From positions 186,001 to 250,000 of the forward strand of contig NZ_JANKJG010000004.1 of assembly GCF_024733015.1 (NCBI RefSeq): a stretch of 64,000 nucleotides of DNA, written 5' to 3'. The DNA comes from Pseudosulfitobacter koreensis (GTDB lineage: Bacteria; Pseudomonadota; Alphaproteobacteria; Rhodobacterales; Rhodobacteraceae). A program made the position numbers and the translations under genes. Positions 21,931 to 32,272 of this stretch are shown here, one piece after another (within the stretch, counting starts at the first letter, position 1; each line of letters starts with the position of its first letter). A model generated the notes under the pieces. That model was not told the DNA's origin, did no database searches, and saw nothing but the letters and a program-made list of their open reading frames with translations.

Positions 21931-21968
21931 GGGAGCCTCCGGCGGGGAATATTTAAGGCCAGAAGAAA
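21931..21968 (+). repeat. intergenic repeat family, copy 6 (variant B end)
   Basis: GAGCCTCCGGCGGGG, then AATATTTAAGGCCAGAAGAAAC. It shares the GCCTCCGGCGGG start with the copies at 6461 and 58381, and the GGCCAGAAGAA end with 37546 and 61563, which ties the two end types together. Here the AT-richer end sits right before the birA ATG. Confidence 0.82.
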
Positions 21969-21969
21969 C

Positions 21970-22719
21970 ATGACGATGTGGCCTGACGGATACGGGCGGC
22001 ATGTGCTGGAAAGCGTGGATTCCACGCTCTCCGAGGCGGCGCGCATGGCCCCGGATGCCGCAGGCCCTGTCTGGATCATGGCCAACCGGCAAACCGCCGC
22101 GCGCGGGCGGCGGGGCCGACCCTGGTCCATGCCAGCGGGCAACTTTGCAGCGACCCTGCTGATGCCCGTGAGCGACGCACCGGGGCAGGCGGCCCTGCGC
22201 TCCTTCGTGGCCTCGCTGGCCCTGCGCGAGGCGCTGGTGGCCGCCACGGGCCGCGAACAGGGCTTTGCGCTGAAATGGCCCAACGACGTGCTGCTGCGCG
22301 ATGGCAAGCTGGCGGGCATCCTCTTGGAAAGCGCAGGCCACGGCCCGCAGCTGCGGCACCTCTCCATCGGCATCGGCGTCAATCTGGCCGCAGCCCCCGC
22401 AATGGCCGAGGTCGAGCCGGGGGCCGTGCGGCCCGTTTCGCTCAAGGGCGAGCTGGGCACCGTGATCACGCCCGAGGATTTCCTCGACCTTCTGGCCGCG
22501 GCCTATGCCCGTTTCGAGACGCAGTTCACCACCTACGGCTTTGCGCCGATCCGGGCCGCCTGGATCAGCCATGCCGCCCGCCTGGGCGAGGTCATCACCG
22601 CCCGCACCACCCGCGACGAGACCACGGGCACCTTTGCCGATGTGGACGCTGCGGGTAATCTTGTTCTGGAGACGTCCAGGGGCCGCGTGGCGATCGCGGC
22701 GGCCGACGTCTATTTCTGA
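21970..22719 (+). CDS. birA: biotin--[acetyl-CoA-carboxylase] ligase
   Basis: A 249-residue biotin protein ligase that attaches biotin to carboxylase carrier domains such as MccA at the left end of this window. Signatures: QTAARGRRGRPWSMPAGNF (biotinyl-AMP loop), and KWPNDVLLRDGKLAGILLE with the catalytic Lys. It lacks the N-terminal DNA-binding domain, so it is a mono-functional class I enzyme and not a repressor. Location after nuoN is conserved in relatives, as far as I recall. Confidence 0.92.
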   Translation: MTMWPDGYGRHVLESVDSTLSEAARMAPDAAGPVWIMANRQTAARGRRGRPWSMPAGNFAATLLMPVSDAPGQAALRSFVASLALREALVAATGREQGFALKWPNDVLLRDGKLAGILLESAGHGPQLRHLSIGIGVNLAAAPAMAEVEPGAVRPVSLKGELGTVITPEDFLDLLAAAYARFETQFTTYGFAPIRAAWISHAARLGEVITARTTRDETTGTFADVDAAGNLVLETSRGRVAIAAADVYF

Positions 22720-22732
22720 GGGGGGGCAGCAC

Positions 22733-23506
<774 letters not shown>

Positions 23507-23509
23507 CTT

Positions 23510-25177
23510 ATGAGCAGTGAAAGATTGATCTACCTGCCCCTCGGAGGGGCGGGCGAAATTGGCATGAATTGCTATGTTTACGGCTACGGCAAACCTGAAA
23601 AGGAACGTCTGATCGTCGTGGACATCGGCGTGGCCTTCCCCGACATGGACAGCACGCCGGGTGTGGACCTGATCCTGCCCGACATCGCCTGGCTGGAAGA
23701 GCGCCGCGACCGCATCGAGGCCGTGTTCATCACCCACGCCCACGAAGACCACATCGGCGCGATTGCCCACACCTATGGCCGCCTGCAAGCGCCGATCTTT
23801 GCGCGGGCCTTCACCGCCAACCATGCCAAACGCAAGATGGCCGAAAACGGCCACCCCGCCGATGCCGTCACCGTGGTCGAGGCCTGGCCCGATCAGGTCG
23901 ACGCGGGCCCCTTCAAGGTGGGCTTCCTGCCGATCTCGCACTCCATTCCCGAAAGCTCGGGCCTGGTCATCGACAGCCCCGCGGGCCGCGTCCTGCACTC
24001 GGGCGACTTCAAGCTGGACCGCACCCCGCTGGTCGGCGAGGCCTGGGACCCCGAGCTTTGGGGCGAGGTGTCCAAGAACGGCGTCAAGGCGCTGATCTGT
24101 GACAGCACAAACGTCTTTTCGCCCCACGCGGGCCGGTCCGAAGTGACCGTCGGCCCCGAGATCGAAAAGCTGATGCACGAGGCCAACGGCATGGTCGTGG
24201 CGACCACCTTCGCGTCGAACGTCGCACGGGTGAAAACGCTGGCCGAAGCGGGCGAACGGGCAGGGCGCTCGATCGTCCTGCTGGGCCGCGCGATGAAACG
24301 CATGGTCGAGGCGTCGGTCGAATCCGGCGTGCTGACCGAATTCCCGCCCACCGTCGCCCCCGAGGATGCCCGCAGCATCCCGCGCGAAAACCTGTTGCTG
24401 CTGGTCACCGGCAGCCAGGGCGAACGCCGCGCCGCCAGCGCGCAACTGGCCCGTGGCAAGTACATGGGGCTGGAGATGAAGAAGGGCGACACCTTCCTGT
24501 TCTCGTCCAAGACCATCCCCGGCAACGAGCGCGGCGTGATCCAGATCATGAACGCCTTCTCGGAAATGGGCGTCGATGTCGTCGATGACAACAGCGGCCA
24601 TTACCACGTCAGCGGCCACGCCAACCGCCCCGATCTCGAAGAGATGCACAGCGTGGTGAAACCGCAGATCCTGGTGCCGATGCACGGCGAACACCGCCAC
24701 TTGCGTGAACACACCAAATTGGCCGAAGCCAAGGGCTTGCAAGGCGTTCTTGCGGTCAACGGCATGATGATCGACCTCAGCGGCAACGCACCGAAAGTCG
24801 TGGAATATGTCGAAACGGGCCGCACCTATCTGGACGGTTCGGTGCAGATCGGCGCGCTGGACGGGGTCGTGCGCGACCGGATCCGCATGGCGCTGAACGG
24901 TCACGTCGTGGTGACGCTGATCATCGACGAACAGGACGAGCCGCTGGGCGATCCCTGGTGCGAAACCATGGGCCTGCCGGAAACCGGCAGCAGCAACGCC
25001 CCGCTGGTCGAGCTGATGGAGGCGGACCTGAGCCAGTTCCTCGGCCGGGCCGACCCCAAGACCATGCGCGACGACGAGGCGCTGGAACAGGCGCTGCGCC
25101 GCACCGTGCGCAAGACCGCACAGGACGAAATCGGCAAGAAACCCGAGGTCAGCGTGATCATCAGCCGTCTGACCTGA
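23510..25177 (+). CDS. rnj: ribonuclease J
   Basis: A 555-residue metallo-beta-lactamase/beta-CASP nuclease that takes part in RNA decay and maturation with 5'-3' exonuclease and endonuclease activity in the family. Visible are the zinc motif THAHEDHIGA, SHSIPES, HSGDFK, the beta-CASP segments with TGSQGE, and HVSGHANRPDLEEM. Full length. It closes the nuo-birA-coaX-rnj run and is followed by a strong terminator. Confidence 0.94.
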   Translation: MSSERLIYLPLGGAGEIGMNCYVYGYGKPEKERLIVVDIGVAFPDMDSTPGVDLILPDIAWLEERRDRIEAVFITHAHEDHIGAIAHTYGRLQAPIFARAFTANHAKRKMAENGHPADAVTVVEAWPDQVDAGPFKVGFLPISHSIPESSGLVIDSPAGRVLHSGDFKLDRTPLVGEAWDPELWGEVSKNGVKALICDSTNVFSPHAGRSEVTVGPEIEKLMHEANGMVVATTFASNVARVKTLAEAGERAGRSIVLLGRAMKRMVEASVESGVLTEFPPTVAPEDARSIPRENLLLLVTGSQGERRAASAQLARGKYMGLEMKKGDTFLFSSKTIPGNERGVIQIMNAFSEMGVDVVDDNSGHYHVSGHANRPDLEEMHSVVKPQILVPMHGEHRHLREHTKLAEAKGLQGVLAVNGMMIDLSGNAPKVVEYVETGRTYLDGSVQIGALDGVVRDRIRMALNGHVVVTLIIDEQDEPLGDPWCETMGLPETGSSNAPLVELMEADLSQFLGRADPKTMRDDEALEQALRRTVRKTAQDEIGKKPEVSVIISRLT

Positions 25178-25216
25178 GGGAACCAAACCGTTCGGTTCAG
25201 AGTTGAAATATCAACG

Positions 25217-25243
25217 GGGGCGCATGCTTTGCGCCCCTTTTTT
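25217..25243 (+). terminator. rho-independent terminator after the RNase J gene
   Basis: A 7-bp perfect GC stem (GGGGCGC/GCGCCCC) with a 7-base loop is followed by six T residues. It marks the end of the transcript that includes nuo, birA, coaX and rnj. Confidence 0.88.
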
Positions 25244-25262
25244 ACTCTGAAAGGACAGTTTC

Positions 25263-25688
25263 ATGATCAAGAAAAGCGGTTCCGCAAAATGGTCTGGCGA
25301 TCTCAAGACCGGCAAAGGCAAGGTTTCCACTGAAAGCGGTGTGCTGAACGACCAGCCCTATGGCTTCAACACCCGGTTCGAGGATGGCGCAGGCACCAAC
25401 CCCGAAGAGCTGATCGGTGCCGCCCATGCCAGCTGCTTCTCGATGGCGCTGAGCATGATCCTGGGCGAAAAAGGTGTGGCAGCCGAAAGCATCGAAACCA
25501 CCGCAACCGTGTCGCTGGACAAAAAGGACGATGGCTTCGCGGTCACGGGCGTGCATCTGGTGGTCAAGGCCAGCATTCCCGGCGTGGACAAATCGACGTT
25601 CGACGAATGCGCGAAAGCGGCCAAGCAGAATTGCCCGATTTCCAAGCTGCTGAATGCGGATATCACGATGGACGCAGAGCTGGCCTGA
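25263..25688 (+). CDS. OsmC family peroxiredoxin
   Basis: 141 residues of the OsmC/Ohr fold. The two catalytic cysteines are Cys58 (AAHASCFSMALS) and Cys124 (KQNCPISKLL), the pair that reduces organic hydroperoxides in the family. The pattern AHASCFSMAL favours OsmC over Ohr. It lies alone after the rnj terminator, with its own ribosome site (AAAGGACAG). Confidence 0.88.
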   Translation: MIKKSGSAKWSGDLKTGKGKVSTESGVLNDQPYGFNTRFEDGAGTNPEELIGAAHASCFSMALSMILGEKGVAAESIETTATVSLDKKDDGFAVTGVHLVVKASIPGVDKSTFDECAKAAKQNCPISKLLNADITMDAELA

Positions 25689-25717
25689 GCATCAGGCAGT
25701 TTCTGAAATCCGATACG

Positions 25718-25756
25718 AAAAATGCGCGCCAGGCATCTCGCCCGGTGCGCATTTTG
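25718..25756. terminator. bidirectional terminator between osmC and the DEAD-box gene
   Basis: AAAATGCGC at 25719-25727 pairs with GCGCATTTT at 25747-25755; two or three further pairs extend the stem inward. The A run on one side and the T run on the other make it work for both convergent genes. Confidence 0.7.
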
Positions 25757-25774
25757 CATTTCTAAATCTGGTGC

Positions 25775-27364
25775 TTAGCCGTCGTAGCGTTCGGCAAAGC
25801 TCTTCTCGATGAAGGTCGGCGTGTGATCGCCCAGACCGGTCACGCGGCTGCCGCCACGGTCGCTTTGTGAACTGCGCGAACGGCTCGACCCGGTGTCGCG
25901 CTTGGTGTTGGACGCGCTGGAACGGCTGTTGCTGCGTGTGCCCTCGGAGGGCTCGGGGCGGGCCTCGGCCTGCTTGGGCGCGGCGGGTGCCTTGGGCTCG
26001 GTGCGCGGCTCGTGTACCTCTGCGGGCTGTTCTGCAGGTGTCGGTGTCGCCTCGGGGGCGGCCTCTGTCTTTGCCGCGTCGGGCTTGGACTGTGGCTGCG
26101 ACTGCGGCGCAGTATCCGTCTTGCGGCTGCGCGAGCGCGACCGCGAGCGGCTTGCGCTTGGTTTTTTCTCGACGGTGTCCTCTGCCGCATCGTCCTGCGC
26201 CTCGGTCCCGATATGGCCCAGCGGGTTTTCCAGGCGCGGAATTTCACGCTGGATCAGCCGTTCGATATCCTCGAAATTCTTCTCGTCGCGCGGCACGCAG
26301 ATCATCATCGCCTTGCCATCGCGCCCGGCACGGCCGGTGCGGCCAATGCGGTGCACATAGTCCTCGGCGTGGCTGGGCACATCGAAGTTGAACACGTGGC
26401 TGACGCTCGGCACATCCAACCCACGGGCCGCCACGTCAGAGGCCACGAGGAACCGCAGATCGCCCGCACGGAACCCGTCCAGGGTGCGCGTGCGCTGGCT
26501 CTGGTCCAGGTCACCGTGAATGGGGGCCGCGTCATAGCCGTGTTGTTTCAACGACTTCGACACCGTGTCCACGTCCATCTTGCGATTGCAGAAGATGATC
26601 GCATTGGTGCACTTGTCGCCCTCGGCGTCGATCAGCATGCGCAGAACCTTGCGCTTTTCGCTCGCTTCGCGGTCCTTGCGCGACGCCTTGAACATCACCA
26701 CGCCCTGTTCGATCGTCTCGGACGCGCTGGCCTGACGGGCCACTTCGATCCGCGCCGGGTTGCTCAGGAACGTATTGGTGATCCGCTCGATTTCGGGGGC
26801 CATCGTCGCCGAAAAGAACAGCGTCTGGCGGGTGAACGGCGTCAGCCCGAAAATGCGTTCGATATCGGGGATGAACCCCATGTCCAGCATCCGGTCGGCT
26901 TCGTCCACGACCATCACCTTGACGTCCGACAGGATCAGCTTGCCGCGCTCGAAATGGTCCAGCAGACGGCCCGGCGTCGCGATCAGAACGTCGACACCCT
27001 TGTCGATCAGCGTGTCCTGCTCCTTGAACGAAACGCCGCCGATCAGCAGCGCCTTGGTCAGCTTCAGGTGCTTTGTATAGGTGTCGAAGTTTTCGGCAAC
27101 CTGTGCGGCCAGTTCGCGCGTCGGGCACAGAACCAGACTGCGCGGCATCCGCGCACGGGCACGTCCACGCGCCAGCATGGTGATCATCGGCAGCACGAAC
27201 CCTGCGGTCTTGCCGGTGCCGGTCTGGGCAATGCCCAGGACATCGCGGCCTTCAAGGGCGGGGGGAATCGCACCGGCCTGAATCGGGGTCGGTGTTTCGT
27301 ATCCTGTTTCCTCGATGGCTTTCAGCACTTTGGGATTCAGGTTCAGATCTGAGAATTTTATCAT
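25775..27364 (-). CDS. DEAD-box ATP-dependent RNA helicase (RhlE-like)
   Basis: 529 residues. Core helicase motifs in order: Q motif (TPTPIQ, Gln29), AQTGTGKT (46-53), PTRELA, VVDEADRMLD, FFSATM, VASDVAARGLD and HRIGRTGRAGR. The last ~130 residues are a low-complexity tail rich in Ser/Arg, Ala/Pro and Gln, usual for RNA-binding extensions. Start set at ATG 27364 (IKFSDLNL is the normal beginning); a longer frame exists. A small hairpin (GTCCG/CGGAC, 27369-27385) sits just before the ATG and no clear ribosome site is seen, which might make expression temperature-sensitive. Confidence 0.92.
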   Translation of the reverse strand: MIKFSDLNLNPKVLKAIEETGYETPTPIQAGAIPPALEGRDVLGIAQTGTGKTAGFVLPMITMLARGRARARMPRSLVLCPTRELAAQVAENFDTYTKHLKLTKALLIGGVSFKEQDTLIDKGVDVLIATPGRLLDHFERGKLILSDVKVMVVDEADRMLDMGFIPDIERIFGLTPFTRQTLFFSATMAPEIERITNTFLSNPARIEVARQASASETIEQGVVMFKASRKDREASEKRKVLRMLIDAEGDKCTNAIIFCNRKMDVDTVSKSLKQHGYDAAPIHGDLDQSQRTRTLDGFRAGDLRFLVASDVAARGLDVPSVSHVFNFDVPSHAEDYVHRIGRTGRAGRDGKAMMICVPRDEKNFEDIERLIQREIPRLENPLGHIGTEAQDDAAEDTVEKKPSASRSRSRSRSRKTDTAPQSQPQSKPDAAKTEAAPEATPTPAEQPAEVHEPRTEPKAPAAPKQAEARPEPSEGTRSNSRSSASNTKRDTGSSRSRSSQSDRGGSRVTGLGDHTPTFIEKSFAERYDG

Positions 27365-27492
27365 GTATGTCCGAAGTTTGCGGACACTGACTTGGCCCGC
27401 GGCAGCTTTGAAATGTCGGCCCGCGTGGCCCAAAGGCAGCCCAGAGGCTGCGACATTGATGTCCCATACCAAAGCATGACGCCTTGGTCAAA

Positions 27493-28428
27493 TCATGTCG
27501 TGAAATCAGGGAAGTGACGCTGCATTTTTGCGTCCAGATCCAAGCTGTGCGTGCGCAAAAGCCCTTCCGCCTCCAACCGTGCGCGCAATTCGGCGCTGTC
27601 TTCGGCGACCTCGCGGTAGAATGCGCGCAGGCCATCGGTGCCCGCGTCAGCCTCGATGAACCGGAACAATTCGTGCAGGCTGAGGCCCCCCGCATCCCGC
27701 GGCGTCGCCGGGGCCAGATCGGCGCGGTACGATCCCTTTTCCAGGCGATAGCGGTACGCGGCCAGCCAGTCCTCCCAGGTTTTCGCATGGCAATGGGCCA
27801 GATCAATCCCGTCCAATTCAACCTCGCCGGGGTTCATGTCCTTGTCGAGAAACACGTTGTGAATGCGCACGTCCAGGCCGTCCATCCCACTGCGCGCAAA
27901 GAGTTTTCCGGCAACATGGGACAGAAACCCGCCCTTGATATGCGCGCCGTAATTCGGATAGAGCCGCTTGACCGTGTCGGCGCGGTCGGGCCCGTTCGGC
28001 ACGAACGCCTTGAAGCGCGTCCCATCCCCGGCAAGCTGCTCCATTGGCCGCGTGCGCGCGGTGCGCACCGTGGCAGGCAGGGCGCCCAGCACATCGCCAA
28101 CAGGCTGTTCCGACACCAGAAATTCGTCGGCGTCCATGTGGATCAACCAATCGACGTCAGTGCCGCGCGCGTAAGCATGGGTCGCGTTGCGGCTTTGCCG
28201 GACCTGATGTTTCACGGGCCGCTTGCCACCCAGCTTTTGCCAGTGCTGGGCGTCGCACCGGGTCACCCGGATTTTCGGGTGCGCCTTGAGCGGGGCAAAG
28301 GCGTCGCTTTCGGGGTCGTCCAGATAGAGGAACAACCGATGCGCGCCCGCGTCGATGTGATAGGCGGCAAAGCGCAATATGTCGCGCGCAGGTGCCAGAA
28401 TGGTCGCGGAAAGGCCCCATTTGGTCAT
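27493..28428 (-). CDS. glycosyltransferase family 2-like protein
   Basis: 311 residues similar in plan to the Glyco_tranf_2_4 type proteins common in Rhodobacterales. The metal-binding site is WLIHMDADEFLV (Asp99, Asp101). Start at ATG 28428, overlapping the upstream gene's stop by four bases (ATGA). It is a tandem paralogue of that gene, sharing the IAYHLDAGA-like and DxDEF segments. Acceptor and donor sugars unknown. Confidence 0.82.
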   Translation of the reverse strand: MTKWGLSATILAPARDILRFAAYHIDAGAHRLFLYLDDPESDAFAPLKAHPKIRVTRCDAQHWQKLGGKRPVKHQVRQSRNATHAYARGTDVDWLIHMDADEFLVSEQPVGDVLGALPATVRTARTRPMEQLAGDGTRFKAFVPNGPDRADTVKRLYPNYGAHIKGGFLSHVAGKLFARSGMDGLDVRIHNVFLDKDMNPGEVELDGIDLAHCHAKTWEDWLAAYRYRLEKGSYRADLAPATPRDAGGLSLHELFRFIEADAGTDGLRAFYREVAEDSAELRARLEAEGLLRTHSLDLDAKMQRHFPDFTT

Positions 28429-29447
28429 CTGCTTGCCGCCTCCTGCCCAAAGACCTGCGCGACCTTTCGGTCCAGATCCAGCGTGGCGGTCACCAGCATG
28501 TCGTGCCGCCGCAACAGCTCCAGCCGCTCGGGCGTGGCCCGGCACATCTCGTCATAGAAGCGGCGCAATCCGTCCAAGCCCTCTTCCTCAAGCAAGACTT
28601 TAAGAACGTCGTTTAGGATCATGTTTCCATTTGTTTTCTTTCGGTATGACCCACGGGTCATCCGAAACTCGAAATGCCGCTGAAAGGTCTCCCAGTCCGG
28701 GGCATGCGCATGGCCTACGTGCACCGTCTCCAGCACCTTGCCGTTCGACACCTTGCGCCCTGCGTGCATCATCGCATGAATGCCCAGCCGAACGCGCGGA
28801 AACCCGGTGCGCACGATGTTCTTGCCGCCGGTATAGCTGATGAACCCCTCGGGCACATAGGCACCGAAGGTGGGGTAAATCTCGCTCAGCGCCGCCTTTT
28901 TCTGCTTCGCCGCCTTGCGCGTGCGTTTGAATTGGGCGGGGCCAGACCACGGATCACGGGCCGGATCATCCGACGCCATCATCTCGACCGGTTGCAACCG
29001 GGCAAAGGCCATGTCGGCCGGAACACATGCAAGATGCTCTCCAAGCAGTTGATCGCTCAGAATAAACTCATCGACGTCAATATGCGCAAGCCAGTCCAGA
29101 TCGGACCCCTGATAGGCAAGCGAGGCATTCGACACCTGCCGCAACTGATGGCTTTCGCGCGCCTTGTCGGGCTTGTCGGCCCAAAACGCATCGTCGCATT
29201 GGTGAAACCGCACCTTGGGGTGCGCCAGTTGCCGCGCGATATCGGCGTCGGGCACGTCCAGAAAAATATCCATCCGCGCCGCACCCGCGTCCAGATGATA
29301 GGCGATGAACCTCGCAATCTGCTGCACGGGCGCCTTCACCGTCGACACGGTGCCCCAGCGCAGCACGGCGGCGTCGGTCACGACACTCTGGGCGCTCAGC
29401 GTGGTCTTGGCGCGCTCGGGCCCCTTGTCCGGCTTGCCCCAGCGCAT
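28425..29447 (-). CDS. glycosyltransferase family 2-like protein
   Basis: 340 residues, paralogous to the next gene downstream. The metal site is WLAHIDVDEFIL (Asp124, Asp126). N-terminal pattern: WGTVSTVKAPVQQIARFIAYHLDAGA, where the neighbour has WGLSATILAPARDILRFAAYHIDAGA. It starts 6 bases after prfC. Two such genes in tandem suggest surface polysaccharide decoration, but no other polysaccharide genes are nearby. Confidence 0.82.
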   Translation of the reverse strand: MRWGKPDKGPERAKTTLSAQSVVTDAAVLRWGTVSTVKAPVQQIARFIAYHLDAGAARMDIFLDVPDADIARQLAHPKVRFHQCDDAFWADKPDKARESHQLRQVSNASLAYQGSDLDWLAHIDVDEFILSDQLLGEHLACVPADMAFARLQPVEMMASDDPARDPWSGPAQFKRTRKAAKQKKAALSEIYPTFGAYVPEGFISYTGGKNIVRTGFPRVRLGIHAMMHAGRKVSNGKVLETVHVGHAHAPDWETFQRHFEFRMTRGSYRKKTNGNMILNDVLKVLLEEEGLDGLRRFYDEMCRATPERLELLRRHDMLVTATLDLDRKVAQVFGQEAASR

Positions 29448-29453
29448 CGCGTT

Positions 29454-31061
29454 TCAGACCATCATCTCTTTGGTCGCGGTCAGCCGCACATCGGGATAAT
29501 CGCGCACCACGCGGTCGATGTCCCATTGCAACCGGGTCAGGTAAACCACGTCGCCATCGTGGTCATATCCGATGTGCTGCTTGTTGGCTTCCACAAATTT
29601 ATCAACGGCTTGGCGCGCACCGTTCACCCAGCGCGCCGAGGTAAACTGCGACTGCTCAAACCGCACCGGCAGGCTGTATTCCAGCTCGATCCGGCTGGCC
29701 AGAACCTCGAACTGCAACTGCCCGACCACGCCCACCACAAAGCCCGACCCGATCGCGGGTTTGAACACCTTGGCGGCGCCTTCCTCGGCAAATTGCATCA
29801 GCGCCTTTTCCAGATGCTTGGCCTTCAGCGGATCGCCCGCGCGCACGCCCTGCAACAGTTCGGGCGCAAAGGACGGGATGCCGGTCACCCGGATCGCCTC
29901 GCCCTCGGTCAGCGTGTCGCCGATGCGCAACTGCCCGTGGTTGGGGATGCCGATGATATCGCCGGCCCAGGCCTCTTCCGCCAGCTCGCGGTCCGAGGCC
30001 AGAAACAGCACCGGGTTCGAAATCGCCATCGGTTTTTTCGACCGCACATGGGTCAGTTTCATGCCCCGGTGAAAGTGCCCCGAGGCGAGCCGCACAAAGG
30101 CCACGCGGTCGCGGTGCTTGGGGTCCATATTGGCCTGAACCTTGAAAACAAAGCCGGAAACCGTCTTTTCCTCGGGCAGGATCTGACGCGGCTCGGCCGA
30201 TTGGATCTGCGGCTCGGGGCCATAGGTGGCGATGCCGTCCATCAGTTCCTTGACCCCGAACGAATTGATCGCAGAGCCGAACCAGATCGGCGTCAGCGAC
30301 CCCTCCAGCATCGCGGCGTGGTCCATCGGCGGCAGCAGTTCGCGGGCCATCTCGACCTCTTCGCGCAGCTTTTCCAGCAGGTGCGCGGGCACGTGATCGG
30401 CCAGCTTGGGGTCGTCCAGCCCGTCGATCTGGATGCTTTCGGCGACACGGTTGCGGTCGGCACGGTCCATCAGTTCCAGCCGGTCGCGCAGCATGTCATA
30501 ACAGCCGACAAAATCGCGGCCCACACCGATGGGCCAGCTTGCCGGGGTCACGTCAATCGCCAGATTTTCCTGAATCTCGTCAATGATATCAAAGGTATCT
30601 CGGCTTTCGCGGTCCATCTTGTTACAAAAGGTCAGGATCGGCAGATCGCGCATCCGGCACACTTCGAACAGCTTTTGCGTCTGGCTTTCAACGCCTTTGG
30701 CCCCGTCGATCACCATCACGGCAGCATCCACCGCCGTCAGCGTGCGGTAAGTGTCCTCCGAGAAATCCGAGTGGCCGGGCGTATCGACAAGATTGAACCG
30801 GAAGGTCTTGAAATCAAACGACATAGCCGAGGCGGACACCGAAATCCCGCGGTCCTTTTCCATCGCCATGAAGTCCGAGCGCGTGCGCCGCGCCTCGCCC
30901 TTGGCGCGGACCTGTCCCGCCATCTGGATCGCCCCGCCAAACAGCAGGAATTTTTCCGTCAGGGTCGTCTTGCCCGCATCCGGGTGCGAGATGATCGCAA
31001 AGGTGCGGCGACGCGCAATCTCGGGCGGCAGTTCGGGGCGGTTTGGGGCGTTGTCCAGCAT
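29454..31061 (-). CDS. prfC: peptide chain release factor 3
   Basis: A translational GTPase of 535 residues that recycles release factors RF1 and RF2. G motifs: SHPDAGKTTLTEKFLLFGG (P-loop), RGISVSASAMSF, DTPGHSDFSEDTYRTL, and NKMDRE. Full length. ATG 31061 chosen (MLDNAPNRPELPPEIARRRTFAIISH); a TTG at 31097 is in frame. No strong ribosome site is seen for either. Confidence 0.94.
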   Translation of the reverse strand: MLDNAPNRPELPPEIARRRTFAIISHPDAGKTTLTEKFLLFGGAIQMAGQVRAKGEARRTRSDFMAMEKDRGISVSASAMSFDFKTFRFNLVDTPGHSDFSEDTYRTLTAVDAAVMVIDGAKGVESQTQKLFEVCRMRDLPILTFCNKMDRESRDTFDIIDEIQENLAIDVTPASWPIGVGRDFVGCYDMLRDRLELMDRADRNRVAESIQIDGLDDPKLADHVPAHLLEKLREEVEMARELLPPMDHAAMLEGSLTPIWFGSAINSFGVKELMDGIATYGPEPQIQSAEPRQILPEEKTVSGFVFKVQANMDPKHRDRVAFVRLASGHFHRGMKLTHVRSKKPMAISNPVLFLASDRELAEEAWAGDIIGIPNHGQLRIGDTLTEGEAIRVTGIPSFAPELLQGVRAGDPLKAKHLEKALMQFAEEGAAKVFKPAIGSGFVVGVVGQLQFEVLASRIELEYSLPVRFEQSQFTSARWVNGARQAVDKFVEANKQHIGYDHDGDVVYLTRLQWDIDRVVRDYPDVRLTATKEMMV

Positions 31062-31100
31062 GTCGGCGCGTATATTCTGCGGCGGCACCCGGCGCAAGGA

Positions 31101-32120
31101 TTAGCGCGAGCTCGCCTTGCGCAGCAATTCCGCCGCATCGGGCCGGTTCAGCAGCGTCTCCTGCACGTCCAGCCCGGACAGCCCCGCATTCGCGTGATCG
31201 GCACTGCCGTTGCCCAGCAGTTGCGATGTGATGTCTTCGGGCACTGTGGGGCGGGTGCGGGTGTCGACCAGCGTCGATTCCGCAGCGATCCCTTCGGCAT
31301 AGATGATCTGATGCGCGTCGAACAACAGCTGGAAATAATCGACGAAACCGCCATCCTGCCGGATCACCGTATCGCCGTTCACCAGATGCCGCGCCTTGAC
31401 CAGCAGCTCGGACCGGCCGGCACCCAACTGGTCAGAGCGTTGATAGATGAACAACCGGTGATCGGGGCTGACCACCAGATCCTGATAGTTGTTCAGCGCG
31501 TCCGCGCGAATGCAGATGGGGGCGAAATCGCCCACGGCGCGCACGGTCGATTGCCCGATCCAGCGCACCGGCTGCGGGCCGTCGTCGCGGGTCAGCACCC
31601 GGTCACCGACGGCCAGGTTCTCGATCGGCACCTGCGCGCCCGAGGCCATGGTGATATGGGTGCCACGGGTGAAGCGGGCACAGGCGACCTCGGCGAATTT
31701 CTCGCCCGCCTTGGTGGTGTCGATGCCGACCAGCGCATAGTCGGTGCGCGGCGTCAGGCTGGCCAGCGGCAGCAGATAGATCTGCGCGACATCGCCCGTT
31801 GCATCGGTTTCGACCACCACGATGGCGTCCGTCGTCTGCCCGTCGGGCGACATCAGCGTCAGCGCGCAATCCAGATGCAGTGCTGCACCGGGCGTGCCCG
31901 TCGGGCTTTCGGCTGCGATTTCATAGCCGTCCTCCAGCACTTGAATCGCCAGTTGCTGCGGGTCCGCCATCTGGCTGAGCGTATAGACGTCGTCCAGCTC
32001 AAGCTCTTCGGCGAACGACAGCGCATCGCCCATGTTTGCACCGTCGATGGCGGTGAACATGCGCGCAGCATAGACGGGCACGGAATGTGCCGGGGACAGG
32101 GGTTTGGCAGTGTCGGACAT
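31101..32120 (-). CDS. Hint-domain protein with replaced nucleophile cysteine
   Basis: 339 residues. An N-terminal ~145-residue region is followed by a Hint (hedgehog/intein) module, PF13403-like: RFTRGTHITMASGAQVPIENLAVGDRVLTRDDGPQPVRWIG, later VVSPDHRLFIY and LLFDAHQIIYAEG. At the position of the autocatalytic Cys (CFxxGT) this protein has Arg149. A Cys lies two residues earlier. Self-cleavage is therefore doubtful. Such proteins are often secreted in Rhodobacterales; their role is unknown. It ends 40 bases before the prfC start. Confidence 0.82.
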   Translation of the reverse strand: MSDTAKPLSPAHSVPVYAARMFTAIDGANMGDALSFAEELELDDVYTLSQMADPQQLAIQVLEDGYEIAAESPTGTPGAALHLDCALTLMSPDGQTTDAIVVVETDATGDVAQIYLLPLASLTPRTDYALVGIDTTKAGEKFAEVACARFTRGTHITMASGAQVPIENLAVGDRVLTRDDGPQPVRWIGQSTVRAVGDFAPICIRADALNNYQDLVVSPDHRLFIYQRSDQLGAGRSELLVKARHLVNGDTVIRQDGGFVDYFQLLFDAHQIIYAEGIAAESTLVDTRTRPTVPEDITSQLLGNGSADHANAGLSGLDVQETLLNRPDAAELLRKASSR

Positions 32121-32272
32121 AGGGTTCGGGTCGCATTCAGATCAGGAATTTTGCGGTACGATCAAGGCGCTACCCTAGAATTGTGTCAAAGGCAGGTCAA
32201 CGGGCCGGTGTTTTTCTGGCATCCCGCCTGCGCGAAGTGCTAGGCAGTGGCAACCGTCCAAAGGAGGATCGC

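Noticed and set aside
28674..32243. 1189-codon open frame on the plus strand opposite the glycosyltransferases, prfC and the Hint gene
   Set aside because: Same antisense effect; all four minus-strand genes have family motifs and good starts.
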